From assembly GCF_050947875.1 (NCBI RefSeq), contig NC_134569.1, positions 208,885,627-208,949,626 of the forward strand: a DNA stretch of 64,000 bases. The letters run 5' to 3'. Shown piece by piece: positions 11,101 through 22,900 of this stretch. Source of the stretch: Dermacentor variabilis. Taxonomy: Eukaryota > Arthropoda > Arachnida > Ixodida > Ixodidae. A model generated the notes under the pieces. It was not told the DNA's origin and searched no databases. It was given only the letters and a program-made list of their open reading frames with translations. Positions within the stretch are counted from its first letter, which is position 1; the number at the start of each line of letters is the position of its first letter. The position numbers were made by a program, and so were the translations under genes.

Positions 11101-12065
11101 CACTTGGGAAGGTGGTACAATATAGAGCAAGGACGCTTGAAAAGAAATGTTTAACTCTGGCTACGCCTCCATGAGAAATGTTGCAACAAGCTCGATTGCA
11201 AGATACAAAGATGAAGAGCATGAAGCACAAGGACAGCTGGAAATGTGATCCCAGCAAAGAATTTACATGCAATGCACTGTATTGTATGTTCCGCTTTACC
11301 CAGAAGGAATAATTGCTGCAGTAAGCATATGCATGGTGAAGGAATACAGTTCGCATAGAGCAAAACTTCCTGTTTTGTGTAACGATGATGCTACATGTAT
11401 TGTGACATCGTGAGGACCATCGCATTTTGAATCTCACTTGGCAGCTAACTTAACGACTCTGAGTCGACAGTGTGATGCACTTGCATATGGCACGAAACAA
11501 CACCATCAAGTTCACTTTGTGCACCAATTGTCTAACGAGTAAACTGAAGGGTACAGTGTTACAAAAATGGCTTCACGCCATGTATCACACACATGTGTGA
11601 AAGACGCCGCACATGTAGATCACATGGTGTTTTGATGTGTAACAAATTATGTTTAATAGCTTTCCCACTGCAGCACTGCCACTTTGTCAGCATGCATCGA
11701 ACAGTTATCAGTTTGCATGCGTGACAGGACCTGCCCTGGGTTGTGATCACAATTTTCCAATAGGCACTCCATGGTTCAGACGAATGTGTCATGCGAACAG
11801 GTCAATGGTGCTTAGCTTGCACGTTTGCAATTTAAGAAGATGCATGAAGTTGCACGTTGCAGCCACACAAAGTGGCCACCACACCGAGCTGCACATTGCA
11901 TACCTTACAGTAGGAGTCCAACATAACGTTGGGGCCGAGCACACATGGCAGCTCATGATCACAGTTCATATCACATCTGAAAACCTCGCAATGCAAACTT
12001 GGCAATACATTTATTGTGCTGCAACATGTTCGGGCCGTGTTCAAGGTCGTGTTAAGTGCTACGTC
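8191..12065. other. Non-coding Harbinger interior, no gene seen
   Basis: Nearly 4 kb without a credible gene. The sequence has a distinctive texture: many CA/TG steps, TGCA, CATTG and GCACAC words, and few CG-rich runs. Open frames up to 146 codons exist on both strands, but they lack recognisable domains and look like chance frames in a stop-poor composition. The texture continues at 15.2-19.8 kb, supporting one continuous body on both sides of the gypsy insertions. Confidence 0.5.
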
Positions 12066-12657
12066 ACACGTGGTGGAGGTTGCTCCTAGGTTCCTGAACG
12101 TCTTCTCGCCTGCTCTACATCCTGGAGCTTCGCTCAGGTAGCCGTTTGTGCCAGCTAATCGCCCTCAAGCTGCAAGACGCTCCATCACACACACCAACAT
12201 CTACAATCTCGGCTACGTCTGATACATGCTCTCCTTGGATTATCGCTGGGCCCTTGCACGATCCCCATCTGCTCGCTGGCCTTCACAGTGAAGATGTGCA
12301 GAATTGGCGTGACAACTACGCCCGGGTAAGTTCACGCAACCGGTGGGGCAAGGCAATTAGGCTACGCCGCATATACTTCTAACTCAAGGGCGTAGCGAAG
12401 GCTTCTTCATTCAACCACAAGATCAACTTCCCCGACTGGAATCCTGTGAATAAGGTTGTCGTCCTGCGGCAGTTTGTGGCGCACTCGAAAGCAGCAACTA
12501 GGCAAGTCCCCCACCTCGTATGTAGATGATGTCCTCTCATTTCGCCGACATGTCAACGCTTCGATGATGGAGACCGACAGAGTACGCCTTGTACTCAAAG
12601 GCATTGTGACTGCAGCCTTGAATGTGTTGGCCACAGAGGATCCTACCTGCATTGCTG
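12066..12657 (+). pseudogene. Gypsy B gag, 5' part (continues at 15067)
   Basis: A possible primer site TGGTGGAGGTTGC at about 12070 is followed by a decayed gag: a first block with PWIIAGP, LLAGLHSEDVQNWRDNY and SSRNRW, then FPDWNP, then YVDDVLSFRRHVNASM and RVRLVLKGIVTAALNVL. These match the usual gypsy capsid pattern, with frame changes near 12375 and 12420. The frame is cut at 12657 by insertion of gypsy C and resumes at 15067 with CQRLADHEFLRM. No 5' LTR is evident upstream. This element sits inside the Harbinger body, and gypsy C sits inside it. Confidence 0.72.
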
Positions 12658-12661
12658 ATAT

Positions 12662-13050
12662 TGACACGTGTACTTATCTTTATCGGGCGACCACGTTTCG
12701 CCGCTTAACAAATGTAATCGCACAGCGAGGGACGCGCCTGCATGTATCCGACGTTTCTGGAAAGTTATCGATGTTTTACCCGGCTGTCTGTTGTCGCCGA
12801 ACCTTGTGTTATCTGATTCCATCACGTAACGCGAATGGTGTAGAACATTGTGGAAGGCACGCGGGTCCGAACGATTAGTCTGGAACATTCGACGACTGCT
12901 CTATAAAAGCCGACGCGCTTGACCCGCTGGGGAGATTTCCGACGATCGCCGACCGTGTTCGCCGGTATCGTTGTGCTAGTGTAGCCTGTTTTTGTGGGCA
13001 CAGGTTCGCCCAATAAAACCTACTTTTGTGTTTCACCGTATTGCTTCTTT
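12662..13050 (+). repeat. Gypsy C LTR, left, plus orientation, missing its last bases
   Basis: Begins TGACACGTGTACTTATC and ends in TTGCTTCTTT, where similarity to the right LTR stops about 19 bases before that LTR's end. It carries the plus-strand AATAAA near 13014. The break point joins LTR sequence directly to antisense pol sequence. Confidence 0.8.
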
Positions 13051-13402
13051 GTCTGGCATTGCAGTTAGGTCTTGGCGTTGGATCACGGCTGCGTCGTGTT
13101 GAACTGAAGTTGGAACGTCGCGTCGTCAAGTCGTCTTTCGTCGGTGTAGTTTTGGCTTCCAGACTTCGTCGGGACGGCGGCGTGTCGTTATGTCGTCGAG
13201 ATGGTCTCTTCGTCGTCTTCGTCGGCGGCGGAGGATCTTCGTCAGTTCGACGAACAGCAACCGCACCTCCATCGGTTGCTGCTTTTAGTTTTCCGGGTAT
13301 GGGCTCGCAGAGCGGCCCCGGGCTGGGCCAGTGTATGGACGGCGCTGCGGCGACAGGTAGCGGCCTGGTGACGGCGAACGGGACGGTCGTCGAGAGTTCC
13401 AC
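13051..13402 (-). pseudogene. Gypsy C pol start, truncated
   Basis: A minus-strand frame overlaps the end of gag and continues through a proline/arginine/threonine-rich linker (LKAATDGGAVAVRRTDE, TRRSNFSSTRRSRDP). This is the kind of region that lies between gag and protease in such elements. It enters the inverted left LTR at 13050. Gag and this frame overlap by about 118 bases in different phases, suggesting the usual frameshift expression. The protease, RT and integrase are missing. Confidence 0.6.
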
Positions 13403-14622
13403 TGAGTGGCGGCTAGGTAATCGGCAATGTCACGTGGGCGCTCCCCAAACTGTGGACGCGGCGCGTTGACGGCGAACCCTCTCAGTCCCATGTCGCGGTA
13501 TGGGCATCGGCGGTACACATGGCCGGCTTCTGCGCAGTGATAGCAGAGCGGGCGGTGGTCGGGGGCTCGCCAAATGTCCGTCTTTCTCGCGTAGGTGCGC
13601 TGGGCGACGGGTGGGCGCGCTGGCGGCGGCGGACGACGGAATTGCGGTGTTGCAGGACTTTGGCGCGGTCGCGCAGGGGGGCCTTGACGGCGGGCGACGG
13701 CAGCGGCGTAGGTCATTGCTTCCGGCTGCGGTGGTTCTGGTTGCACCTCAGGAACTCCAAGGGATCGGTGCACCTCTTTCACGATGTCGGCGATAGAGGC
13801 CACTTGAGGCTGCGACGAAGGCAAGACCTTGCGCAGTTCTTCGCGCACAATGGCCCTGATGGTCTCGCGCAGATCGTCCGTGGCCAGTGATTGAATTCCT
13901 GCGTAGTGGGTAGAGCTTGTGCGGCGGTTGAATTGCCGGTTCCGCATTTCGAGTGTCTTCTCAATGCCGGTGGCCTCGCGAAGGAACTCTGCTACGGTCG
14001 TCGGTGGGCTTCGTACCATTGCGCCTAAAAGTTCTTCCTTCACACCACGCATGAGTAGTCGTACTTTCTTTTCCTCGGCCATATCCGGGACGGCGTGGCG
14101 GAACAGACGGCTCATTTCTTCCGTAAAGATGGCAACGTTCTCATTTGGTAGCTGCACTCGGGCGTCCTGCATAGCTTCGGCCCTTTCCTTGCGCACGACA
14201 CTTGTAAAGGTACGCAGGAAGGCGCTACGGAACAGGTCCCACGTTGTCAAGGTCGACTCCCTGTTCTCAAACCAAGTTCTGGCGGCGTCTTCTAAGGCGA
14301 AGTAGACATGCCGCAGCTTGTCGTCGGGGTCCCAGTTGTTGAATGTCGCGATCCGTTCGTAGGTTTCCAGCCATGATTCCGGGTCTTCGAATGTTGAACC
14401 GCGGAACGTTGGAGGCTCCCTGGGCTGCTGCAGCACGATGGGGGACGCTGGGGCAGCCATTGGGGTTTCCTTGGCCACAATCTTCTTGGTCTTCTCAGGT
14501 AGAAGTCCGTGCTCCGGGGGCAGCTGTTGAAGACTGCGGCTTGCTCGATGTTCCGGGACGGCGCTGGTGTTGTGTTTGCGGTCTGGGCTTGGATTACGGC
14601 TTGTCGGGGGCGTCCGGTACAT
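13285..14622 (-). CDS. Gypsy C gag polyprotein, intact
   Basis: The ATG at 14622 lies ten bases after the primer site TGGTGGAGGTGC (14632-14643, -). The frame runs uninterrupted for 445 residues to a stop at 13285. A Retrotrans_gag-type capsid domain covers about residues 65-215 (FEDPESWLETYERIATFNNW, ARTWFENRE, VRLLMRGVKEELL). A CCHC knuckle CYHCAEAGHVYRRC lies near residue 365. A basic serine/proline/arginine-rich tail follows (SPSPGRYLSPQRR). It would package element RNA. The intact frame next to a truncated pol means this copy can at most supply Gag. Confidence 0.85.
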   Translation of the reverse strand: MYRTPPTSRNPSPDRKHNTSAVPEHRASRSLQQLPPEHGLLPEKTKKIVAKETPMAAPASPIVLQQPREPPTFRGSTFEDPESWLETYERIATFNNWDPDDKLRHVYFALEDAARTWFENRESTLTTWDLFRSAFLRTFTSVVRKERAEAMQDARVQLPNENVAIFTEEMSRLFRHAVPDMAEEKKVRLLMRGVKEELLGAMVRSPPTTVAEFLREATGIEKTLEMRNRQFNRRTSSTHYAGIQSLATDDLRETIRAIVREELRKVLPSSQPQVASIADIVKEVHRSLGVPEVQPEPPQPEAMTYAAAVARRQGPPARPRQSPATPQFRRPPPPARPPVAQRTYARKTDIWRAPDHRPLCYHCAEAGHVYRRCPYRDMGLRGFAVNAPRPQFGERPRDIADYLAATQWNSRRPSRSPSPGRYLSPQRRPYTGPARGRSASPYPEN

Positions 14623-14645
14623 GGACGTAAAGCACCTCCACCAGA

Positions 14646-15062
14646 TGTCACGTGGTAGTGACGGTGAAGAAAGAAGCAATACGGTGAAACACAAAAGTAG
14701 ATTTTATTGGGCGAACCTGTGCCCACAAAAACAGGCTACACTTATAGCACAACGATAGCGGCGAACACGTTCGGCGATCGTCGGAAATTTCCCCAGCGGG
14801 ACAAGCGCGTCGGCTTTTATAGAGCAGTCGTCGAATCTTCCAGACTAATCGTTCGGACCCGCGTGCCTTCCACAATGATCTACACCATTCGCGTTACGCG
14901 ATGGAATCAGATAACACAAGGTTCGGCGACAACTAACAGCCGGGTAGAAGCATCGATAACTTTCCAGAAACGTCGGATACATGCAGGCGCGTCCCTCGCT
15001 GTGCGATTACATTTGTTAAGCGGCGAAACGTGGTCGCCCGATAAAGATAAGTACACCTGTCA
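14646..15062 (-). repeat. Gypsy C 5' LTR (minus orientation)
   Basis: Read on -, it starts TGACAGGTGTACTTATC at 15062 and ends CGTGACA at 14646, directly before TC and the primer site. An AATAAA on - lies near 14705. It is 417 bp long. Its partner at 12662-13050 is inverted relative to it. Confidence 0.8.
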
Positions 15063-15066
15063 ATAT

Positions 15067-15198
15067 TATATGCATGTGCCAGCGCCTTGCCGACCACGAA
15101 TTTCTTCGAATGGCGCCGGACACCTTTGAAAGCGAACCCACAGCCGACCCCTCTTCACGCGCACTGGAGCGCACCATCACACCGCCACTGCTGTAGTC
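15067..15198 (+). pseudogene. Gypsy B gag, 3' part after gypsy C insertion
   Basis: The frame CQRLADHEFLRMAPDTFESE, followed by PTADPSSRALERTITPPLL, continues the gag interrupted at 12657. Before the stop at 15198 there is no further loss of sense. The junction is direct, with only the ATAT duplication between. No pol of gypsy B is recognisable beyond it. Confidence 0.65.
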
Positions 15199-18100
15199 TC
15201 TTGACTTCTCGGCACGTTCCATTCCTACCCAGCATCTACACCACGTGTGGAGGAGCACTTAACGGAACCTAAAATGCGCCCCGAACACGTGGCGGTGCAA
15301 TCACAGTACAGGCACAAAGCAATCTCATGATGGGTCTCCACATGCAATGAAGCCTAAGAACCTGATGTGACCACAATGAGGTGCACACAATGAGCACGTG
15401 CATAAGAAATGGCCATATCACTTTGTTATCCATTTTCAGTCTGTCAGATCGGACAACACCAATTACAAGCAACGTGCAACCACTCTGTTGTAGTGTTGCA
15501 TGCTCTACACATTCACATTTGCTGCACGCACGTGATGCACAACATTAAGTCTTCACAATTTGCTAATTTTACAAGCAGTACCTGAAAACATATGTGATTG
15601 TTATCCTCTGAAAACGTGCTATTTTCCCCAATTGTCCCACCCTTCCACGCATGCACGTCTTCAAGTATGCAACGTTTTCAACAGCATGTATATGTACCGG
15701 GTTCGCGAGGTATTTGAGAGCACAATATTGCCTTCACGCACAGGAGAGCATATATAGCAAAACACAGATTTTTGTAACCAAACTGTGGGCAATACTTCTG
15801 TAATGCTTTATTCCCACAATTGCTCAATGGATTCACCGTCCTCAGCAACAACACATTCAACTGCGCACGAGGCAGCGTGAGGTGGTTAAGGGGCCATTAC
15901 AAATGTTCGCATTCACGTAGCTATGGCAGCCCTCAGCAAGTGTTTCGTATTATTTGGCTGTTTCTTGGCACCTCTCGCAATGCCGCCTCAGAAGAGCTAG
16001 TCGAGTGGATATAAATGTGGAGAGCTAGGAGGTCTCAAGCTGGGAATGACAGGGTTCTGGAAGCTGTCAGCAAACCACTTCTGTGTAATGCAGGCGGTGT
16101 GAGCGAGGGCTTGGTGTTGCTGACCGTCGTGACATTTTCCTCTAGAAACAGTCTCTGTCCAGGGCATTGCAGTGATGAGCACATCTGCGTACGCGGCAGC
16201 ATTAACGCGGACACCTTCTGCAAATCAGCGTGCCGGCATGGTGTTACAGTTGTTGCTGATGATGGAAATTTCGTGTAGAACACTGCAGCTAACTCATTGG
16301 AACTTGCACAAAGCGACCTGCCATTACGGCAGGAAAGTTTTCGGTCGTGCTCAAAGTTCTTTTCATCGGAAAATAAATACCGCAGCATTTGCGGCTCCTC
16401 GGGCCTCTCCAGCTTGATCAGCAATCGCTAGGAACACAGCCGAGTAGGTGACCCTCCCGAGTCTTACTGGACGTAAGTTGCCCCCTTGTCATCACATATA
16501 AATGGTACCGCATGCTGTCGTGCACAGCGAGCCTGGCAGTCGATTGTGCCACCTGGAGTTCCTTTGCAGTGTCTTGCATCAACTTCCCTGGGTGGTCACT
16601 CGCGATGACTTGCAGCCGCCAGAGGGAATCCGGGGTTCTGGCAGGGTCTCACCACTCTCTGTGCTTTTCCTTTTAGCCACAAATGCCGCGCCATTGCAAT
16701 GACACACACTTCTGTCCAAATCTTCTAAGCGAGACTTCGCTCCATTCAGGAAGTTAACAATTTCCAAGTTGCTGTGGTATGCAGCCACGGTGAGGAGGAC
16801 TGCATGGCGTTTCGTTTTCTGCGTCAAACTCTGTACACTTCCATTTCTGAGCTGTGTCCGCCTTTTCCTTGATAGGTGGTCGACCAACGAATTGCCACAT
16901 GCATACATAGTTTTCATGAGCATGCAGCAGTCTGCAGCTATATGTGTGAGTGCTCTCAAATACCTAGCTTGCCCGGCACATGGAAAGCCGAAAGGCATTC
17001 CTTTGATGTCACAGCTACACAGTGCAGTTACAGCACAGCCTGTAAAGAGTCTCACATCATTCGGCACATTCGAGTGGTAATGATGCGGAATGTTAAACGC
17101 TGACCCAGGTACATGCCTTCCGTTTACAAGTGTTCAGCAACGTAACACACTTCGCATTTTCGCCCCTCAGTGTGCAAGATTCCGCATTTCTCGTAACACC
17201 TGTGTCATTAATGGGGTTCGCACACTCCGAATGGCCACATTGCATTTCGTACCGGCTATGTTGCTTGCTGTCTCGCAGAATGTCACTTTCACCTTGATAT
17301 AATTCAATATCACACGTGCAGTGCCTCTCTGTGTTCACATATGTTTTGCTTGGGACTGTGGCATTTCTATTCATTATATTTCATTTAGTGCGCTTCCAAC
17401 AGTGGCGCACAATTCTATCTGTCGTGTGGTAAAGCCACGCAGGTAAGCTGAGGATCGATGCACTGCTGAGCAGTGTCAATTTCAGGATAATGCCAAGACA
17501 TTGTGTTTTTCTGATTTTGTTCTTTTCTGTGCTGTTTGCTGGAGTGCCGTGTGTTCTGCCCTTATACTTGTGCGTGTGGCAAGTGTTGTCTTTTTGTGGT
17601 GCTACTTTTACGTTATTGCTTCTTTTTTATGGCCTGTGCATGCGCGCATATGTAGAACTGTTACTCGTTCTGCTGATACCTACACGACCACAATAAATTA
17701 ACCTTGCCTCCCGCACGTAATCATGTGCTGCAGTGTTCAAATGATGTAAGTTTAGTTGTGCTTGCAGCACCTCCTTCCGGCACACGTGTTTACTCGAGTA
17801 CAAATGCTTAATCAAATCGAGTCACGAGTTGTCGTTCACCACATTGTCACAGTAAGCACGCTACCTCAATATGCACTACTTCAAATGATCGAGGAATAAG
17901 GCACATTTAGAACAAAACAGTTCACCACATCGATGTGTATGCACACTGCATCGTACAGGCTGCGTTCGCAATGCACCCACAATAATCCCAAATCATGCCT
18001 GGCATTGTCTGCATGACTAACAATTCATATTGGACAATGGCATGGCACAAGTTACACGGACTTGTGCACATGTGGAAAGCTCTGTTAATGATTGCAGTAC

Positions 18101-19935
18101 TCACACTAACTCACAAACTCGGCTGTTGAGGAAACGCTTCACAAAACTAAAACACAATTGCACATACGCATTACACATTTAGCCACAATAGACCTGCCTT
18201 GCAGAAGTTGAGAGAGATGCAAACAGTTATCGACATCAGTTCATCTGATATGCAGTTACCGTTGCTTGGCAACGGAGACCACCACCTGTTCATTGCAAAA
18301 CCGTACAGTGTCGATGCATGTGGATCACAGAAGGTTAACGTTTCATGATGTTATGTGTTATGCGAACGGGACACAGCAATGGTCAAGGTGCACGACATTG
18401 CCAATGAAACCTCATTAGTCTGTGTTAACGGAGAGCGATCATCAACATGTTCAACACACATGGACATGGCGCTCCCTGAATACGTGCATGCAACAGGATA
18501 CAGCTGTCCAAGCAGGACAGAGAAGGAAATTTTGATGTTTGTCGGTCATTGCAAAACAAGAGGCAAACACGTCCTTAATGCAACCCAAAACGGCCACCGG
18601 TCATGCGAAACGCACAAAAGAGATGATGTATGACTGCTCCCACCTTGCCGTGCTGTTTACGGGGAGGTGGGGCCAATCAAGGTGGCCTTATGCTGCTTTT
18701 ATCCTGCCACCCCCACTGCTTGCATGCATCTGTGCACTTACGTGGTAAGCGAACGTGTCACTTCAGATTGCTGCCAAAACAAAATTGCTAGCTCCTGCGA
18801 CATGTGAATATGTGTGCATACATGTTCACTGCGGCACAAGTATAGGCACCGTGGTTTGCATTGATGCATAGTGTCAATAAGAAATGCAAGTGTTAAAACC
18901 AGTACGTACAGTATGTAATAGTGGACGCTAATGGATGGAAATTTCACTAAGTCTAAGTAATTACAAAGCACAGCGAACTGCTCCAAAGTGTCCCGTGCAG
19001 ATGCTACACACACATGCATGTAAGGTGAACGCTGATTCCATTCACAAAGAAATAATTGCATTTCTGCAGCGCACAGCAGAACAACGTCTACCAGCGATAC
19101 GAACATTGCACAGTCATACCGACGGCTGAGCAATAACACGCTCTTGTTGTGCAGTAATGCAATGTCATTGAGCAGTGTGTACATTGAAAAAACAACAAAC
19201 ACACCAAACGTTGCGCACGGTACGAAAGACATGTTCCTGCAGCATGAAACTTTTCCATTGCTGTGCCTCCACAAAAAATGTGCACACGCAATAAACGAAG
19301 CGTTACATGGCGTGACACATCGCAGACCCTCTTTGCCGCGAATATGGCCTGTGTCTGTGCATTTACAATTCATTACGAATCTGCATACCCCTATACGGAA
19401 ATCTCGTAATGCTGTCACACTAACATGACAAAAACAGGGTGAGCGCGAGACATGGACATTCATTTCAATGAGCATAATGAGAACAAGGTGAGCACAGGAG
19501 GCAACATTTTGGCAAGTGGCCACGCCTTTTTCCAGTACACATATGTTGAAAGCGGAAGCCAACATTTCGACAAGTGCATTTGTCTTTGTTCAGGGCATCA
19601 TCGGTTTTATATGTTGCACTGCTGTGTACACACACCGCTGTTGTGCAGCGAAAAGGCTCATCCAAGCACTTCATAGTAAAGAACCAACACTAACGTCTGT
19701 TTCCAACAATACAAACAGTACAGGCCTGTTCGATGTGGTACATGAACGAACGAACACGCAAGCAATGAACAAGGAACTAGTAACACGAAACGAATACAAA
19801 AATCAATCAATAAATACAAGCAATCAATACAAGCAATCAATAAATACATAACAAAACGCTTCGATACATAGGTTACAAGAATTGGCACATAAATGGCAAA
19901 TAAATAAATAAAGCAAATAAATAACAAATAAATGG
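15199..19935. other. Non-coding Harbinger interior, no gene seen
   Basis: TG/CA-rich sequence of the same texture as 8.2-12.0 kb. Frames up to 275 codons (minus strand, about 18738-19565) show no domain and have a cysteine/histidine-rich composition expected from the repeats of TGCA words. The last 150 bases (19790-19935) are an A-rich run with repeated AATAAATA and AATCAATAAAT words. Confidence 0.5.
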
Positions 19936-19967
19936 CCTCCTGCGTCAGGTCCTGCTGACGCAGGAGG
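19936..19967. other. Perfect 13-bp hairpin just 3' of the Myb-like gene
   Basis: CCTCCTGCGTCAG and CTGACGCAGGAGG are exact reverse complements, separated by the six bases GTCCTG. It lies 18 bases beyond the stop codon of the Myb-like gene, so it falls within the transcript's 3' untranslated region or at its end. The role is unknown; a folded RNA end or an internal binding site are possibilities. Confidence 0.75.
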
Positions 19968-19985
19968 AATCAACGGAAAAAAAAA

Positions 19986-22900
19986 TTACTGGGGCTGCTG
20001 CGACTGGTTCCCCTGCGGCAGGTTCTGTTGCCGCAGTAAAACCGTCAGTGCCGCAGCGAGCATGAACACTGGGGCGAGCTGCTCCTGGAGCAGTTGGAGT
20101 TGACTCTCCTGCCGCCCCAGGACGTTTCCCAGTCTGTCCAGTGAGTCTGCGATGCGCTCCATCGCGGCGGTTTGCTGTGAGAGGAGGGGGGAAAGAAGGC
20201 ACTTCACATACGGTGTGTCCTCACGCGGTTTCACTGCTGTGTTCGTTTGGTTTGCAGAACCTATTTAATGTTACGTCATGCACTTTGAAGTCAACCTTGT
20301 CCGATTTGTTGCATTCACACAGAACCAACTTGCACTGTTCCCTCTTGCAGCCTCACAGTTATGTTACACGTGTCGTAGTGGGTGTACTTCTGGAAATGCC
20401 AGTGTGAACGTTCAGTGACATGTTTTTGCTGTATGGATATCAGTGCGTTCTCCTAAGCGGTACGCAGTTTAAGGTAGAAGGTGTAATACAAAATTTATTC
20501 GTGCCACATTTACAGACCCGCATCGCAATATTTCACTGAGCTAGTTGCGTCTACGTCCACACCTGCCAATGTAAGTTGCTCGACATGTCTGGCACACTTC
20601 GGCCAGTAGTTCTGGTTATATGAGGGACCTGCATATCAAAGGAGCGCTAGTACAGAATTATATTTCATGTTATTGTTTCGTTTGTAACAACAGCGTTCGT
20701 CCAAATGCGAATCGCACATACCATCCTCACTCTACCACAACAATACAAACTCATTCAGGCGCTGCCCTCAGATGTATCCTGCAGTCTACATAACGTGCTT
20801 ACAAGTGTACGGCTTGTGGGATGCATAAAACAGCAATACAAGCTCCTCGTGCAGTGCAACTAACCGCCTTATGCACTCATTCCATGCAGCAAAATAACAG
20901 TGTCGTCCTCACACTGCAGCACATCCCGCCATACAACCTCTCATCCACGCACATACTTCGGTGCCTGTAATTTCACTAACCTCACAGATCCACTAAACAC
21001 TGCACGATGAGAGCACATGTTACTGCTATCCCTGTGGCCTTTCACTTGCCGAATGCCACTACAACCCATTGGTCGCACCACCTATCAATATTTACGGCAC
21101 TACTACTGCTCATTACCAACTACTACACTGCCATCCTCCTTCCAGCACACATTCCCTTAAAGAATTGTGCCCACGGTAGGCACCCAACGAAATCACTAAT
21201 TATGATGGCTGACTATACTGAATGAACCATTACTCATAAGAAGTGCATACCTTTCTCGACTCTGCAAGCAACTCGCGCTGGATGGTGGCTTTGCTCTGTG
21301 CAACATGCACAGTCCGTGCACCATCCAGCACTGCCTGCTCGAGCAGCTCCCCCTCGGAGCGTGGTGGCCTGCTCCGTGCGCCAGCTGCTTTAAAGAAATG
21401 GTGAAACATGTGGTGAATGCTTGCAAATATAGGGAGAATGAGCATGCGTGGCTCATCAGAGGCTCACACAGTGACAGGACATATAATCCTTCCAACTGTC
21501 GATGTGCATTACTAATACTGCAAGCGCGACACAAGCGAAGTATTTGGTGCCTCGGCTCAGTAGTCCGTTGCTTTATGTAGGCAGTGTAGTTCCCTACCAG
21601 AAGAGTGTATACAATAACTGAACTTCTTTCTAGCCTGTCCAGGCGGTCGGAAAGCGAAAATGTAATCATCAGCGGCAGTTCCTGCACATTGCTCCGTATC
21701 CAGAAAATTGTGTCATCTGCACTGCTACACAGGTTCTTTCATTAAGTGGTGGTTGTGCAAAGCTAACGAGGCTCAGGTTACTCAGTTACTCCTCCCTAGA
21801 CTGTCTGCGTTGTTGCAATTAACAGTGTATAATATTGAAGCGTTTCTGAAGACACCAGTTCTGCGCTACACAATGTACACTATACAAGACTTCATTTTTT
21901 GCTCTTAAAAGATTATCACTATGTGAGCGGCACCAGTATGAGCCTTTGGCTGTCATGTCCATTCTTTTAAACGCTTCCAATTTATACTTTGTGTGCACTC
22001 TTCGGCTTGCGCCTACCTCAACTTGGACAGTGGACAACAACTAGACATATTGCTAAAGCAAAACTTTTTGCATCATTTTAACTTCCTCAACATCACTACC
22101 CTTTCAGGCTTTTCCTCCAAACAATGCAGCTGTTAGTCGTGCCTGTAGGCATCAAGCACTGCTGGAGCATGCACGACACTGTGCGTACATTTCGTGTAAC
22201 GCATTGTGCGGACATCACCATAAGCTCTCCTCTCGCACAACTGCACCCTACGGCTTGGCCTGGCAAAAAAAAAATGCATACGACACCTACGCTTGTTGTG
22301 CTCATTGCATGTGTCCACAAGTGATACGTATAGTGGCTTACCCTCGCTGGGCCTCGACCTTCGTGGCCGGGCAGGTCCTGATGAGGCACGCCTCCCTGTA
22401 GCCCCACTGGGGCCTGGTTGCGGCTCTTCAGCTGCGCTCTCCGGCGCCACGAGTGGTGTTTGGCTGGCCTAGTAATATGCCAACATAAGGAAGGAGACTT
22501 TATAACGCCTGTACACTACCTTTCAGATGCGATATGCTACTACTTTGCACTGTGTCAAACCAGCACCCTCTCTTGGAAAGTGTACAGCTACAGACAAAAC
22601 AATTTCAATTTCAACACAGGGTCGAGTTGCTTCACCCTGCACTACCACTTCATTGGTCGAGTAGTTAAGAGGATCTAAACGGCACTACGCAGGGCATGTG
22701 TTGTCCACCACGATGGCATAATGTGCACACCTCAGGCTGCTGTGTATTTCCTGCTATGTGCAACCACGGTGCACTTCTCTGACCTTCTTAGGCACTGGCA
22801 TCACCATCGAAAAGCAAAATGCAAGAGTACACCTGCAAAATAGTATCCTCACCTCCGAGCTGCCGCTAGACATGAAGAAGGGCTCTCCAAGGCCTCTGGT

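Larger units (their letters stand above)
12662..15062. mobile_element. Gypsy C: LTR element with inverted LTRs inserted into gypsy B gag
   Basis: Seen: 12662-13050 (+) and 14669-15062 (-) are close copies in opposite orientation. The outer ends read TGACA...TGTCA. The four bases ATAT lie directly outside both ends (12658-12661 and 15063-15066). Between them, on -, are a primer site, a long gag ORF and the start of pol. Known: LTRs of a retrotransposon are normally direct repeats, and Ty3/gypsy integration makes 4-6 bp duplications. Inferred: either the left LTR was inverted after insertion, with loss of the rest of pol, or an already palindromic form integrated. ATAT is low-complexity, so the duplication is moderate evidence. 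Confidence 0.72.

Noticed and set aside
18738..19565. 275-codon minus-strand open frame
   Set aside because: No recognisable domain or splice context. It is cysteine/histidine-rich, as expected from TG/CA-rich repeats, and overlapping frames on both strands are equally open.
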